A stretch of DNA of 64,000 nt from Ophthalmolycus amberensis (lineage: Eukaryota; Chordata; Actinopteri; Perciformes; Zoarcidae). The stretch is taken from assembly GCA_024529925.1 (NCBI GenBank), contig JAFEUB010001107.1, forward strand, positions 455,001 to 519,000, given 5' to 3'. Under the pieces are notes generated by a model. That model was given only the letters and a program-made list of their open reading frames with translations, ran no database searches and was not told where the DNA came from. The translations under genes and the position numbers were made by a program. Numbering within the stretch: position 1 is the stretch's first letter; each line of letters begins with the position of its first letter. Below, one piece after another: positions 51,988 through 63,386 of the stretch.

Positions 51988-52215
51988 TGTATTGGAATTG
52001 GATTTAATTCCATGTTGAATTAATGACTTCCTGTCCACGCAAATTCATTTGTGCTGCATGCAGCATGAATGGGTCGATTTTCAGCCCTAACACCTGCCCT
52101 GCGTTAAAAAAAGCAAGGGGATACAGGTCAAAGGGTAATATACCAGGAACATGTGCATTTGACCAACACAGCACCTTGTCAGATGTCATCCATTGCATTG
52201 CGACCAAAGTTGAGC

Positions 52216-52570
52216 TTGATTTATTACCTCAGTAAACATCGTAAACACGAGTTTATGGTCTCAATCTCTAGTTTCAAGTATTCTTCAATACAGCATGATG
52301 TTCATTTAGTAAATTATGGTCCATTTAGAGTCAAATAGACCATAAAGCTGTTGTATGTTTCTGGGCGTGGCTACCTTGTGATTGACAGGTCGCTACCGCT
52401 ACCAGAGCCGTATACGGCGTCTCTACCTCACTCTTCCGCATTCCAAATATGGTCACTTCTGTTCACTGGTTGCGAAAAACAGATGCCGATGGACAAAATG
52501 CCGAACTCGATGTCTCAAAACGAATGGGGGACGTTGCGACGACTACCTCCACTTCTTATATACATTCTAT
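52216..52570 (+). repeat. Dispersed repeat family A, plus-strand copy in the 10.8-kb intron
   Basis: It begins ttgatttattacctcagtaa and runs through gtccatttagagtcaaatag to ccacttcttatatacattct. It lacks the first ~100 bases of the 6841 copy, including the CTCF-like motif. Confidence 0.75.
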
Positions 52571-54282
52571 TGTTCACCCCGGCTGCCACAATGAAGTGCT
52601 CTCATTAAAATGAATAAGGAGGCTGCTTTTTTCATGCGGATCTGAAGTCGGTCTGAAAACAGCCTAAAAACAGTACTCCACCAATGTAACACTGCACTCC
52701 GATGATATCTTCGGACTCGAGATTTAAAAGCCATGCAGCAGATCCAGAGGTAATGTCTTCATTGTTCCATACATTCTTCTACCGCTTCAAAACCTGAGGC
52801 ACCTATATTACTCACAATGCAATTTGTCTGCCGATAGTCATAGCCTCAACACCACTACCAGATCACAGACAGAGGGACTGACCAACCAGTATTGCCAATA
52901 CCAATGCCGCCAACTCTCACTAGAGAAATGTTTTAAATATTTGTATATTTCAGTAGCACCCTGGTGGCCTTGAGGTGAAGGCACTGACCAGGAACCACAA
53001 CGTCCCAATACATGTCGCTCCCCATATCCACCTCCTGCCATTTCCCCCGAAACTTTCAACTTACTTAATAATGAAAGGCATAACATATACACACACAAAC
53101 ATAAATGGAGGGATGGATTCATTTGTGCTTGCTTTAAACTTCCTATTCATGGGCTCTTTGTCAAAGAAGGGTTTTAAAACTGCGGGCTCCTCTTTCAGCA
53201 GTTTCCTCTTTTACGAGTTGGAAGTCGAGCCCTACCGCCTGCCCACGTCCAAACATCATTAAAAGGCAGGAATATTGAACAGCTGGAGTGGATGAAGCAT
53301 CTGCCTCAGTGAACATTAACCTCATGCTGGGAGATGGTTTGGTTGCTTTCTAACCTCAGCCTGTGCGAAAATGCTGGCTTTCTATCAAATGATGACAGAG
53401 TCCTCGCCTCTGTATGCCCTTCTTATTATCTCTGTCCGCGTCTACGCCGAGTAAAAAAATGTTCCGAACACCACCTCCTTCCATTACATTGAGTGTCTCT
53501 GTGAATCCATGGGAGAGATCTGATCCCGAATTGATTTTCCCTTTTAAATCGTCTGACATCATGGAGCAGGGAGGAAAGATTTAGGTGGAAAGGACTTGTT
53601 TAACTCCCATGTTCCCACTATTTTGTACTCAATGTGGAGATCTGCTTTGTGCCTCACTATCATAATGTTTCAAGGCGCAAACAGTCAGATCTAGCCACGT
53701 GCTCCGAACAAATAGCGGTCAGCATTTCACCTTTGCTACTGGGTTCATACGATCTAAACTATTAACTAAAAGCAGAGCGAGAATACGCATAGATCGACCA
53801 AACTGCTGAAATTGAAAACCGGTCAAACTAACACTGCTATTTTATAATCGTCACGTGTGGCGTCGGCTTATAGTTTACATTAGCCATCCGTGTGTTAACT
53901 GTGCCGCTAACCAGGGGCTGTACGGTCCGTGCACGTTATTATTTGTATTAGTTGCTACAGCTAACCGCTTACTCCGTGTCCCGGAGCTGACGCAAGCTCT
54001 ACTCCCCCGCGAAGTAGTCTTCTGGTGGCGGTGAGTACGACACAAACATGTGAGTCGTTTTCTCGTTTCTGCCACTTTGGATTGAGTCCAATAAACAAAG
54101 AATCAAAATGCACACGGAGCTGTACCTTCACCGTGATCGACATGTCCTCAGGCCAGCTCTGTAACCTCTTCACACTCTGTTGATAATGTGGGTTTATCTT
54201 TTTGAAAGTTGTAGACTAAAATGGTGGCCACATTTTACACATTGCACTTTTACATTACGGTTTGTCTTTCTCTATGTTCCAG

Positions 54283-54378
54283 GTTCAACTGATCCACTAC
54301 AATCATGAGCTGTACACAAATTATACAGAAGCTGCGAAAAGCCCCAATGGATTGGTCGTGGTGTCCATATTCATGAAG
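54283..54378 (+). CDS. ca10: Carbonic anhydrase-related protein 10, internal coding exon (residues ~156-187)
   Basis: The 96 nt (32 codons, phase 0-0) encode VQLIHYNHELYTNYTEAAKS followed by PNGLVVVSIFMK, the expected continuation of CA10. The second codon (caa, 54286) gives Gln at the position of CA II His119, so the second of three zinc ligands is lost. Together with Arg132 in the preceding exon this leaves only one ligand histidine, which fits the known inability of CARP X to hold catalytic zinc. NYT is a possible N-glycosylation sequon. The acceptor is tctatgttccag and the donor is a canonical gtaagt. Because the exon is a multiple of three with phase 0 at both ends, skipping it would keep the frame but delete a core beta strand. 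It lies 10.8 kb from the preceding exon. Confidence 0.95.
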
Positions 54379-55279
54379 GTAAGTCTCATACATGCATTTA
54401 ATTAGCTCCTGCCTGCCAGTGTGTAGGCTGTATGCACTCAAAAGCACTCTTTTTCTTTTTCTTTCTTTACTTGTCATGACCCAGCAGCTGCTATGGTGAT
54501 ATTTTGTAATGGGTTATAGCTTGAAAATCCAAGAGAACACTGATCCTGACATTGGACAGTCATTTTCTAAAGATTGAATTTGAGTCACCAGCTACAATGC
54601 CTGTGTAAGGAACATTATATATACAGACCAGAGGCAATTAAAGGTGGACTAAGTGTTTGTTCAAGTATTTTTTGTGTAGCAACACAGATATGGTCACAAA
54701 CATGTCGGGCTGTAAAAACGTACGAAACAGCATTCACAGTTACACTATTAACCCTTTTAACTCAAGTGATGCATTTTTTGTGTCATGTCTTGCAATCTTC
54801 TTAAGTCATGAGTCAGTTAAGTGAGAACAAACAGTTGTCATACATAACCTGCTAGAATCAATACAACCCTTGTGGTGAGTTTTACAAATCATATTAAGAG
54901 AGATCTGGCCTCATGATCATCACATTTAAACATTTTCTTTAGTATCAGAAGTAATCCATCTGTTATTGTCTGCATAGGAATTTAAAAGTAAAAAACAGCT
55001 CAGGTGGCTGTCTCCATGGCAACATCACACCTCAGGTTTACATGACCCGAAGAATGATGGGAAGCCTAGCGACAGAAATTCACTTTCCTGTGGAGTGAAA
55101 ATGATCTGAGTATTTGCTGCCATGAAAAAAATGGAAGAAGAAAAAAACAAAAGGTCTTTTTGACAGCAAACATTGTCATAACAGCACTGGCATTACTAAA
55201 ACATTAACAATGGCTCTGTCCCTGCATGTGAAAAGGTCCAGTGAAGAAGATAAATGGTCTGGTTCCACTTCTTACTTGT

Positions 55280-55510
55280 CTTTTCAAAATGAAGTTCCGT
55301 CTTCACAGTAAGTTAGGTTTAGGCAACAGAGGTTTAGGAAAAGAGCGTGGTTAACTTGACAGACTATCGACTCACGTGACTACCGAGTGACAAGAGTCAC
55401 GTGACTTGAGACTTACATGACAGAATATCAACATTCACTTTAAGAGTCACATGAACAGCTTTCTCTTGGACGATAATCCTGTGTTTGTTCGATCCACCTC
55501 ACTGCCTCCT
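55280..55510 (+). repeat. Dispersed repeat family B, plus fragment
   Basis: aagttccgtcttcacagtaa followed by gttaggtttaggcaacagag and ggaaaagagcgtggttaact resembles the 63607-63690 core. The remainder is diverged. Confidence 0.45.
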
Positions 55511-56689
55511 GCCCTTAGATGAATTTCTCGCTCTTCATACTATGTCAGTTTCTCTGGCCGTCTCATAGGAAAGGCGGATTGGTTTACATTGGAGTTTGTT
55601 GAAAGCCCGATGTGTCTCATACAGATGCTAATAAGTGGCGTGTGCCTTGTGTATAATGACACCAAGGGCTGCTGCCCAAGCATCGCTATTTGCTCTGGGA
55701 GTGAGACTAGGCTGTGTTCGTATCTAGTAGCCACATATTGGTTTAAAAAAGATCTGTCAGGAGCTAAATTACCCTTGGTGCTCCCAGCCCTCCACTGTCC
55801 TGCTCCCGCTGTGTCTTTAGCTGAAATCTTCCAAATGTTCAACTCAAGAACTCACAAACAATTAGCAATCCAATTATCCTGCAGGGAGAAACAATGTGCT
55901 CCCTGGCTCTGTGTCAGTGTCAGCGGTGGTGGCAGTACTCTCCTGTCTCTTTGTTGTGTATGAGAGGTCGCCATCTTTAACGAGAGGCTCAGAGATCAGA
56001 GAGGCAGCCGACGTCCTCGGCACTCTGAGTACAAAGGCTGAAAAGTTCAGCTGCTAACTGCTAATTAGCTCCCAAATGTCAATGGGACCATCATTTAGTC
56101 TTGAAGAGACAGAAGAAACGCTGACCTAGGTCAACCCTTCATGACTCCACCCTCCACCCAGCAGCAGAGTGTATCTGAGGACGCGTGAGAGAGAAGCTAA
56201 GCTTTGGAAGTGGAGTGCTGCAGGTGTGCTCGGGGTACACGGCAGCCTGAGCGAATGGCTCTGAAACCACAGCTCTGTTAAGCTGAGCTGCCAAAGGAAA
56301 ATAATATATCGTGATGATACGAAACAGAAAAATTTGTGCATCTTAAATGTGCCACACATATTATGAACACAATAGAATAGTGAAGTCAGGAGAATTTTTC
56401 AACGACCATGGTTTCGGAAATGAAAGTGTCCTGTTCATTTTCTGACAGTTGGAGCGCGGCAAAGGCTGGAAGAGACATTGAACTCATCCAGTTGAATCAT
56501 TAGTACTAAAATATTAGAAATGGTGAGAAAATATCCAGTTGTTTAATATAATCCCAAAAGGTACAAGCCTTTGTAAAAACTTTATCGAGAGATTTCTTTT
56601 CCAACTCCCGACAACATCGGTGTTCCAACATCCAATGCAAGCTAAAGCTAAACATTAGCTGATAATACCAGGCGGCATCCTCCGGTTCT

Positions 56690-56750
56690 GCCGAGTGAAG
56701 CCAATAAGGAAGAAGTCCGATTGTATGAAAGTCTATGAGAGTTTGGCATG
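56690..56750 (+). repeat. Probable short fragment of dispersed repeat family A
   Basis: gtccgattgtatgaaagtct followed by atgagag resembles gtcagattgtatagaagtct followed by atgagaag in the 6841 copy. This is a short match. Confidence 0.35.
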
Positions 56751-58199
56751 GAGGGTTGCTCTAAATACTTTGGGGAAGAAGCTATCTAGTCATGCATCAC
56801 CTGTAGTGAATTGAAAATGTTTTCGAAAAGTTGTATATTGTTAGCGGCGCACGTAACAGAATTTTAAGCTCAGGGATTGGATCATTTGTAGCGAAATGCA
56901 CCTCAGGAGAAAATGAACAAGACCTTTAATTCCAGACCCAGAGGTGCCCACAATAGATAACACTTTCTAGAGCAACAGCCCTTACCAGACTTTATTTAGT
57001 CACATGCATAACAATGTTACGAAGCAAGCGTAAACTCTACGTTTACATTTGGTTTCCCACGGGACTCGAACAGCGGTCTCTTTGACTTTCTAGCTCTTTG
57101 TCATACTTTATTATATTATATCCCCTGACTTTAAATAATGCCTGGTCCATCTGTTATGTCACTTGCTCTTCCCAAATGCAAACAAATCCACATAAACAAT
57201 TAAAAATATATATTATTATTTATGGTTTGAAGAAACGTACAAAGACAACTTCTTGGCGACTGGGCTGCTCTCAAAGCTGACTAATTCCCCACATCTTTTT
57301 TTAGAGTATAAGCTTGTTTTTCCCGCTTTTCAGTGACTAACGCTTTCCGAGGCCTTGTCAGTTTTCCGATCCTATTTGCAGTGAAAGCAAGGCCGTTTCA
57401 CTCACTTATTCAGTCATTTGATCATCAATTGACGTAATGGCAAGAAATCTGTGAATCTTCAAGATGTTTCTCGTGGTCATCTTGTGTCTTATTAACATTA
57501 TGGTGCTACGTCTGTACTTTTCTCATGCCATTCCTGAAATAGAAGAAACTGATTGACTGAATCCCCTCAGGTGGTTTTCTAAGAAAATGAGGGAAATTAG
57601 AAAGACAGGAAGTAGGAAAACTAGTGAGCAGCATGAGTGACTGGTAAAGGCAAAATGCCTGCCTGAAGAGCACAGGGAACAGGTCAAATAATAAGTAATT
57701 TCAGTTGCAGTGCGGGGATGGGCGAGACGAGCGCATCTCTTTTTAATCACTTCGCCCAAAGACATCTTGACAATTAGAGTTGTGAAGTCCACCGAGCATG
57801 AGTGAGGGAAAGATGGAGTGGAGAGGAAGGCAGAGAGGAGTCAAAAGAAGGGCGCGGGGATGGACAGTGTGAGGTGCTTCCTTTAGCTATTAGCAAGCAT
57901 GTCTCGGAATTGGGAGAGAGAGGTACTGAACAATGGCGTCGGTCAAGCAGTTTAAGAGTGGAGTTAGGAATTAAGGAATTGTCTCGACAGCTTTTGGGGG
58001 CAGATAATGGGCTGCAGTTTCAGTAGATTTTCACTCAAGTCCCTGTGGTCTATGAAAGAGATCACAGAATTGTCATGGTGGCGAGGTTTGACAAGAATTG
58101 TTCAGGACAAACATCCAGGGTTGTGTCTAGATGGTATCCTGTGATTTGCGAAAACTTGCAAAAGGGCTCGCCAGAATCGCTGCCCGATGACAAAATCAA

Positions 58200-58345
58200 G
58201 GGTTTCCATTTAGCCCGACGACCTATCCTAACCATAACCATACAAGGTAATGCCTAACCTCAACTATCTCACAACTGTTCCCCATATTGAGGGTCACCAT
58301 CTAACCCGACGACCGATACTAACTTTGACCATTCACGGTTCCTGC
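58200..58345 (+). repeat. Diverged ~91-bp tandem duplication
   Basis: gggtttccatttagcccgac gacctatcctaacca (58200) parallels gggtcaccatctaacccgac gaccgatactaactt (58291). Similarity is clear at the start of each unit and fades later. Confidence 0.55.
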
Positions 58346-58529
58346 CAATGCAGGAAGTACTTTGTCCTTTATGATGCGAGGTGGACAGTAAGGGTGTCAG
58401 AATGTTGGATTGGCCAGTACCAGAAAGTCAAAGTGAGTCTGACCTTCATGCAGGAGAACTGAGTTTGTGTCCCAACCTTCCCCACTGTTATCACCATTTG
58501 TTACCACGATCGTTCCATAACCTTAACCA

Positions 58530-58615
58530 TCAGGGTATGAATGGGTGAATGATGACAAGTAGTGTGAAAGCGCTTTGAGTGGTCGGAAAGACTAGAAAAG
58601 CGCTATACAAGTACA
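58530..58615 (+). mobile_element. SINE or LINE-type 3-prime tail fragment
   Basis: gtatgaatgggtgaatgatg, gtgtgaaagcgctttgagtg gtcggaaagactagaaaagc and gctatacaagtacag form the common 3-prime end of fish SINEs mobilised by an L2-type partner. Only the tail is present. Confidence 0.6.
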
Positions 58616-59973
58616 GATATTGTAGAAAGCAAGAATTTTACAAATCCAACTTCATTTTGTGATTGAATACAGTTGATTTGCATTTTAGTAGCCTTAATAT
58701 AATCTTTTGGGTAAAAGCAGCCGGCAAAGTGATTTCTATCATCAATGACGGTCGATGTTTTTGATGTTTCATTAGCAGCATGCGTTTCCAAGGCAACTAA
58801 TGGAAACTCCACACAATAAACAGCTCCCAACCAATTAAACCATAGATCAGCTGGTGCGCTATTCTGCCGTAAGGCTCCTTCCATTGTCGCTTCCCCCTTT
58901 TCACCAATTATCTGCGCACTTACGGTGCTGGCTCTAACAGCTTTACTGTCCTAATACCCTGCGCTGCTGTTCGGAAAGAAATCTCATCTTAATGCTTACC
59001 TGCTGTTCTTTTCAAGCGTCCATTGTTGGGGAAACTGTAAAATGTTAGTACAACTGGTTACAAGTATGCAGAAAAGCCATTTGTACATCGATGAGCCAGA
59101 TAGGGGGTTGCAAGAGTCACCGTCTAATGTAAGTTCAGTTTAGCTATTCATTCTAAGAGAACTGAGAGAAACGTACCACTCTCTTGGTATATGTTTTTGC
59201 CACCAAACATAATCCAGGTTGCAGCTCCATTTCCTTAAAATGTGTATTTCAAAATATTTATTCTTTTCACATTTCCTTAAAATGTAGGAACAGGCAGGAA
59301 TAGGAAACAGCTGGAATACAATGGCAATATGACAACAATGATAATCTTATAGAAAGAAAAGTAGCTGGTATTGATACTATGGGCAAAATGGGGAAACACA
59401 GGACAATCTTGGACTGGGGGCAAGAAAGGGAGGCAGCTCAGCTGTGTGTTAAGGAGAAACTCCAAGACTCAAGCTGTGTAGCCAAATCTACGAGTAAATC
59501 GTTTTTCTGGCAGTCGGAAAGACTTAAGCTATAGCTGAGAGGAGTGAAAGATAACATGTTGCAGGGTCACTGGCAATGATCTCGTCACATTCAGCTCTGA
59601 TCGACAAAAACTTGTTTCCAAGTTAGGACAAGAACACCGTAAATATGCTAATTATAAGAAGATTGATTCTTTTTTTCGTCATGGAAGCAGTGTGTGTCTG
59701 TGAGCTGATCTTAATGGTTTCTTGAAAGCAGTGGGAGCCTTTGTTCTCCAGAAGGCAAAGCAGCAGTGCAAGAGACTGTAGGAGCGTCTGGCTGTGCAAA
59801 ATACATCAGTGGGTTCAGACATTTCATGGGCATCAAAGGTGATGGATTAAAAATGCGCTTGCTTAAAGTACTGAACTGGGTAGATTACAATTAGTTTCAT
59901 TTTAGATGAGCTCTCAATTCATATGATCAGACCTTTTTTTCTTTTTATTTAACTGCACCTTTTTCTATTTTTC

Positions 59974-59999
59974 TGATGTCTCAGATTGCTGAGACATCA
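59974..59999 (+). other. Perfect 11-bp hairpin spanning the 3-prime splice site of the 73-nt exon
   Basis: The left arm tgatgtctcag (59974-59984) is the last 11 intron bases. The loop attg is the first four exon bases. The right arm ctgagacatca (59989-59999) is an exact reverse complement within the exon. The acceptor AG is the loop-closing end of the stem. What this does in the RNA is inference; the complementarity is directly visible. Confidence 0.9.
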
Positions 60000-60057
60000 A
60001 ACTCATTCCTGAACCGAATGCTGAACAGAGACACCATCACAAGAATAACATACAAAA
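59985..60057 (+). CDS. ca10: Carbonic anhydrase-related protein 10, internal coding exon (residues ~188-211)
   Basis: The 73 nt encode IAETSNSFLNRMLNRDTITR and ITYK plus the first base of an Asn codon (phase 0 in, phase 1 out). FLNRMLNRDTITRITYK is characteristic of CA10. The first residues (IAETSNS) are the variable part; mammals have VSDSSNP there. The acceptor is gatgtctcag and the donor is canonical gtaagt. The length is not a multiple of three, so skipping it would frameshift the downstream exons. The acceptor AG and first exon bases form an exact 11-bp inverted repeat with a 4-nt loop (59974-59999), described as a separate feature. This is the shortest recognised exon of the gene and falls below the length at which a simple open-frame search would flag it. 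Confidence 0.94.
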
Positions 60058-60964
60058 GTAAGTGTCCATGTGAAGCAATTAACATCTGTACTAATTCACC
60101 TTGTCGATTCCCTAAGACTTGTCCTCTTTACTGTTGCTGGACCGTTTTCGCATGACATGGCCAAGTGTACGGAGATAACGGAGATAGATATCCTGCTTGA
60201 AATTCTTAGAAATGTTTAAAACAATGGCTATTTTATATCTATAGACAAAAGAAGCTTCCCATTTCTACACTCGGACTGTCCGTTTTGTCAGCTAACTAAT
60301 TGAGCTAACCTTAGCTTTGCAGTTCATTTGTAAAATGTGTTAATGTTTCAAGCCAGCTCACTTAAAAAACCACAACCCAGCAAATGGGTCTTAAACATCC
60401 GTTTGACGGCTGCATAAATGAAATGAAGCAAAAAGTCTTAAACGGTTGAAGACTAGCCGATGTTTGCTAGCTAGCTGAAATAATGAGTTTGAATGAGCAG
60501 TTTTTAGCGTGAACTTCCCCATATCCAATAAAGTAGGACAGATTCACTAACAGTAGCATTAACTCTATTAGTAGTATCCAGGACAGGCTCCCATATTGTG
60601 AGGAAATACTACACAGTGGATGTAATTGTGAACAGGGTTTTTGTTTTTTGGCTCAACATGTAACCCAACACATTAGGACACAACTGTACTTGGAAGTAAC
60701 CCTTGATTGTGTCACTACTGTAGGTATAAGCTAGTTCGACGGACATGCTAATGTCTGTATCGTATGTTCGAGCAGACAACACACTGTTTAAATTACTACT
60801 GCAGCCCAAACTCTCTATAAGCATACCATATATTTATGTACATATTTGTATCTTTATTTATATGTATCTATCTTACAACATGTGGAAAAAATAAATCAAC
60901 AGCTAACTAGGTCAGCCGTTATGGTTGCTAAACTATGATTGGACAATAGCTGTTGGGGGGGCTG

Positions 60965-61155
60965 GGGGGCTGGGGATGGTGAGATGGCTGCATGGGAAAT
61001 CTTGATAGCTGGAGGAGGCTGTTGGCGAAGGCAGCATGTGAGGCAGCGGTCGACAATTGCTCTCCAGAGGTTCCCATGCAGAGATGGCCCCGGGGCTAGC
61101 CTGAATAAAGGAGACAAATAATTGGATTAATGGAGACCGAACAGTGAGTGGCTGG
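60965..61155. promoter_or_regulatory. Candidate conserved non-coding element
   Basis: Unique sequence with catgggaaatcttgatagct, cgacaattgctctccagagg and caaataattggattaatgga in the last large intron. Conservation untested. Confidence 0.25.
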
Positions 61156-62482
61156 ATGAACACACTGACCCCTTGTGGCTGGGAGGAGTCTCCAAGGTGC
61201 CGAGCGGAGCGGGAGGCTACGGGCGAGGGGAAGGCGGGGGGGCCTTCCTAAGGGTCTGGCTGGAGGAGCATGGATCCTGACAGCTGTCAAAGCCCCCTCA
61301 GATACACTGTCTCACACATGCTGACTCACACACATGCACACACCGCCCTCTCATGCTTATGAAGCCTTAGGCATATCCCTCAGCCAGTGCTGCTGCCAAA
61401 TTTATATATTTATTTATTTTATATCATATACAAAAATGCCAACACAAAGGCACATATACACCATTCAAAGAGAATTATTTATTTCAACCACATGATCAAA
61501 CATCAGCAACAGAGCTCCTCTTCTCATGCGGGGAAGATCAGAGAAGATTTTCTTTACATTTTTTTATGGGGATTTTCTCAAATCCAGCCTATCAAGCTTA
61601 TTTTTTTAGATGTTATATTTTGATTAATACTGTTTACAAGTATTTAACAGTGATGCAAATCACAGCTGAATAAGCATTAAAGCCACAGTGGTCCACCACA
61701 GTGACCTCATTATAATCGACAGTCCATTTGTCAACAGAGGCCCGACAGATGACAAGTTATTGAGAGCGTGTTACTGGAGTGTGAAGAGGGAGAGTTGCAG
61801 TCTGTCTAATTAGCGTCCTGACAGTGGAGACAGTTTGGATAAAAGAGGTTTTGTGCTGCAACACCAACAGCCTGTCATTCACGGAACACTAAATGAAATG
61901 TGAAATTAGAAGTGAGGAAAGAAATGAGTTATGAAGGATGAGCTCATTGCTTGATGAGTAGTGGAAAGGTTGAGTTTAGAGCCCAGAAAACACGCTCATA
62001 CGTTTATTTACGGGAAAATGCACAAAAGAATATATTATACACGTAGCAACAATACAACCGCTTAAAGCTGAAGGCTTCAATTTACATTAAATCAACAACG
62101 TATCAAAAATGACAAAAGTAAAAACAATGTGACAAAGGGGGTTTGCTTGTTGTCCTGAGTCCTGAATCTGCAGCTCCCCTCGGCTTTACGGCACATGCGA
62201 GTGTCAGCTCATTGATTTTCTGTCCAGCCCATGGCTTTACTTCTATTTCTCTCAGGAGTTGGTGGCGAGACCAAAACAGAGCTTAAAAGAGAGCAAATAT
62301 TGGTCAGACACGGCTGATCTTCTAAATGCTGCCATTTTTTAATTGCCATATCAATTTAAAAGTCCTGCATTCAATTTTATCCATTTTTTACAATTAAAGC
62401 AATGAATTCACCAGCGCTGCATTTACCTGGAAAGCTGAGTTCCCCCCCTGAGTTGAACTTAAACTCTGCTCTGCTCCAATTA

Positions 62483-62507
62483 CTCTCTCTCTCTCTCTCT
62501 CTCTCTC
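62483..62507 (+). repeat. (CT)n microsatellite
   Basis: About twelve CT units, 280 bp upstream of a ca10 exon. Confidence 0.93.
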
Positions 62508-62784
62508 CACCCACACCACTCTACGCACACACCAAGCAGCAACCTCCAGGTCTAACAAAAAATGAAGCCATCGTGGAAGTACCTCGTGCAGTTTTCTTAA
62601 ATAGCCACCTGAGGCTGGATCCAAAAGAGAGCCAGATCATTAATCCGATAACAAAAACACTTTGTTCTTTTCCATTTGTTGTTGTTTTTGTGCAACTTAC
62701 GTTGGTACCAATTGAAACTATACAGAGTACATCCTCTGATGAAAAGGCCCCTCTTGTTTTTGTTTCCTGTCTTTCTTTCTGCAG

Positions 62785-62939
62785 ATGACGCGTATCTACT
62801 GGCTACCCTGAACATAGAGGAGATTTACCCGGAGACAAGTAGTTTTATCACGTATGAGGGATCGATGACCATCCCTCCGTGCTTTGAGACCGCCACATGG
62901 ATCCTGATGAACAAGCCGGTGTACCTCACACGCATGCAG
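62785..62939 (+). CDS. ca10: Carbonic anhydrase-related protein 10, internal coding exon (residues ~212-263)
   Basis: The 155 nt (phase 1 in, phase 0 out) complete the split Asn codon and encode DAYLLATLNIEEIYPETSSF, then ITYEGSMTIPPCFETATWIL and MNKPVYLTRMQ. GSMTIPPC aligns with CA II GSLTTPPL: the equivalent of gatekeeper Thr199 is kept and Thr200 is Ile. The Cys at codon 62880 sits at CA II position 203, where secreted and membrane carbonic anhydrases form an intramolecular disulfide with Cys23. The partner Cys would be in an upstream exon not in this window. The acceptor has a long pyrimidine tract ending tttctgcag. The donor gttagc after cag departs from the consensus at positions +3 and +6. 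Relative to mammalian CA10 there are conservative changes (ATLNIEEI for QGLNIEEL, FET for YET). Confidence 0.95.
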
Positions 62940-63211
62940 GTTAGCCTCAGCCGCAACACAACGCACAGAGTTCACCAGGGACCGTCTGTCTCAGCCCAGG
63001 ATTCTCTCTCGTGCTATTGTTCTGCCTGTGAAACATGTCACCCCAGCACTGAAGCTTTTACTCCAACACTCTTCTTTGTCTAATCCTCCATAGAGTCCCA
63101 CCCTGGAAAACAATGCAGTGAATCAAAATGCCTGGTTCGCATCTCCATGTCGCTTTGGCAAACTTTTAACAGGCTTCTTTTCTCTCTCCCTATCTCTTGT
63201 CTTCATCTCAG
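62940..63211 (+). other. ca10: ca10 intron, 272 bp
   Basis: This short phase 0 intron has donor gttagc and acceptor tctcag preceded by a CT-rich tract (63175-63209). The reading frame from the upstream exon runs open to 63083, so retention would add about 48 residues before a stop. Confidence 0.92.
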
Positions 63212-63386
63212 ATGCACTCCTTGCGGCTGCTGAGCCAGAACCAGCCGTCTCAGATCTTCCTGAGCATGAGCGACAACATCCGCCCGGTCCAGCCGCTGAA
63301 CAACCGCTGCATCCGCACCAATATCAACTTCAGCGTGCAGGGCAAAGACTGCCCCAACAACAGGGCTCAGAAGCTCCAATACCGAG
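63212..63386 (+). CDS. ca10: Carbonic anhydrase-related protein 10, penultimate coding exon (residues ~264-321)
   Basis: The 175 nt (phase 0 in, phase 1 out) encode MHSLRLLSQNQPSQIFLSMS, DNIRPVQPLNNRCIRTNINF and SVQGKDCPNNRAQKLQYR, plus the first base (g) of the next codon, Val in other CA10 proteins. This is the final strand of the carbonic anhydrase fold and the C-terminal tail. Two tail cysteines (codons 63308 and 63350) are retained. They are available for disulfides, and published work on CA10 describes cysteine-dependent association with neurexins. NFS is a possible N-glycosylation sequon. The acceptor is cttcatctcag and the donor gtagaa is weak. The intron before it is only 272 bp, the shortest of those seen. 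The terminal exon for the last seven residues (VNEWLLK in mammals) and the stop codon are not in the window. Confidence 0.95.

Larger units (their letters stand above)
54379..59984 (+). other. ca10: ca10 intron, 5,606 bp
   Basis: Phase 0 intron with canonical gtaagt donor and tctcag acceptor. It holds fragments of dispersed repeats (55280-55510, 56690-56750), a diverged ~91-bp tandem duplication and a SINE 3-prime tail near 58530-58615. Nothing else recognisable was seen. Confidence 0.93.
60058..62784 (+). other. ca10: ca10 intron, 2,727 bp
   Basis: Phase 1 intron with donor gtaagt and acceptor ctgcag after a long pyrimidine tract. It contains a G-rich to AT-rich block (60950-61150) and a (CT)n run at 62483-62507. 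No coding sequence was seen. Confidence 0.93.
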
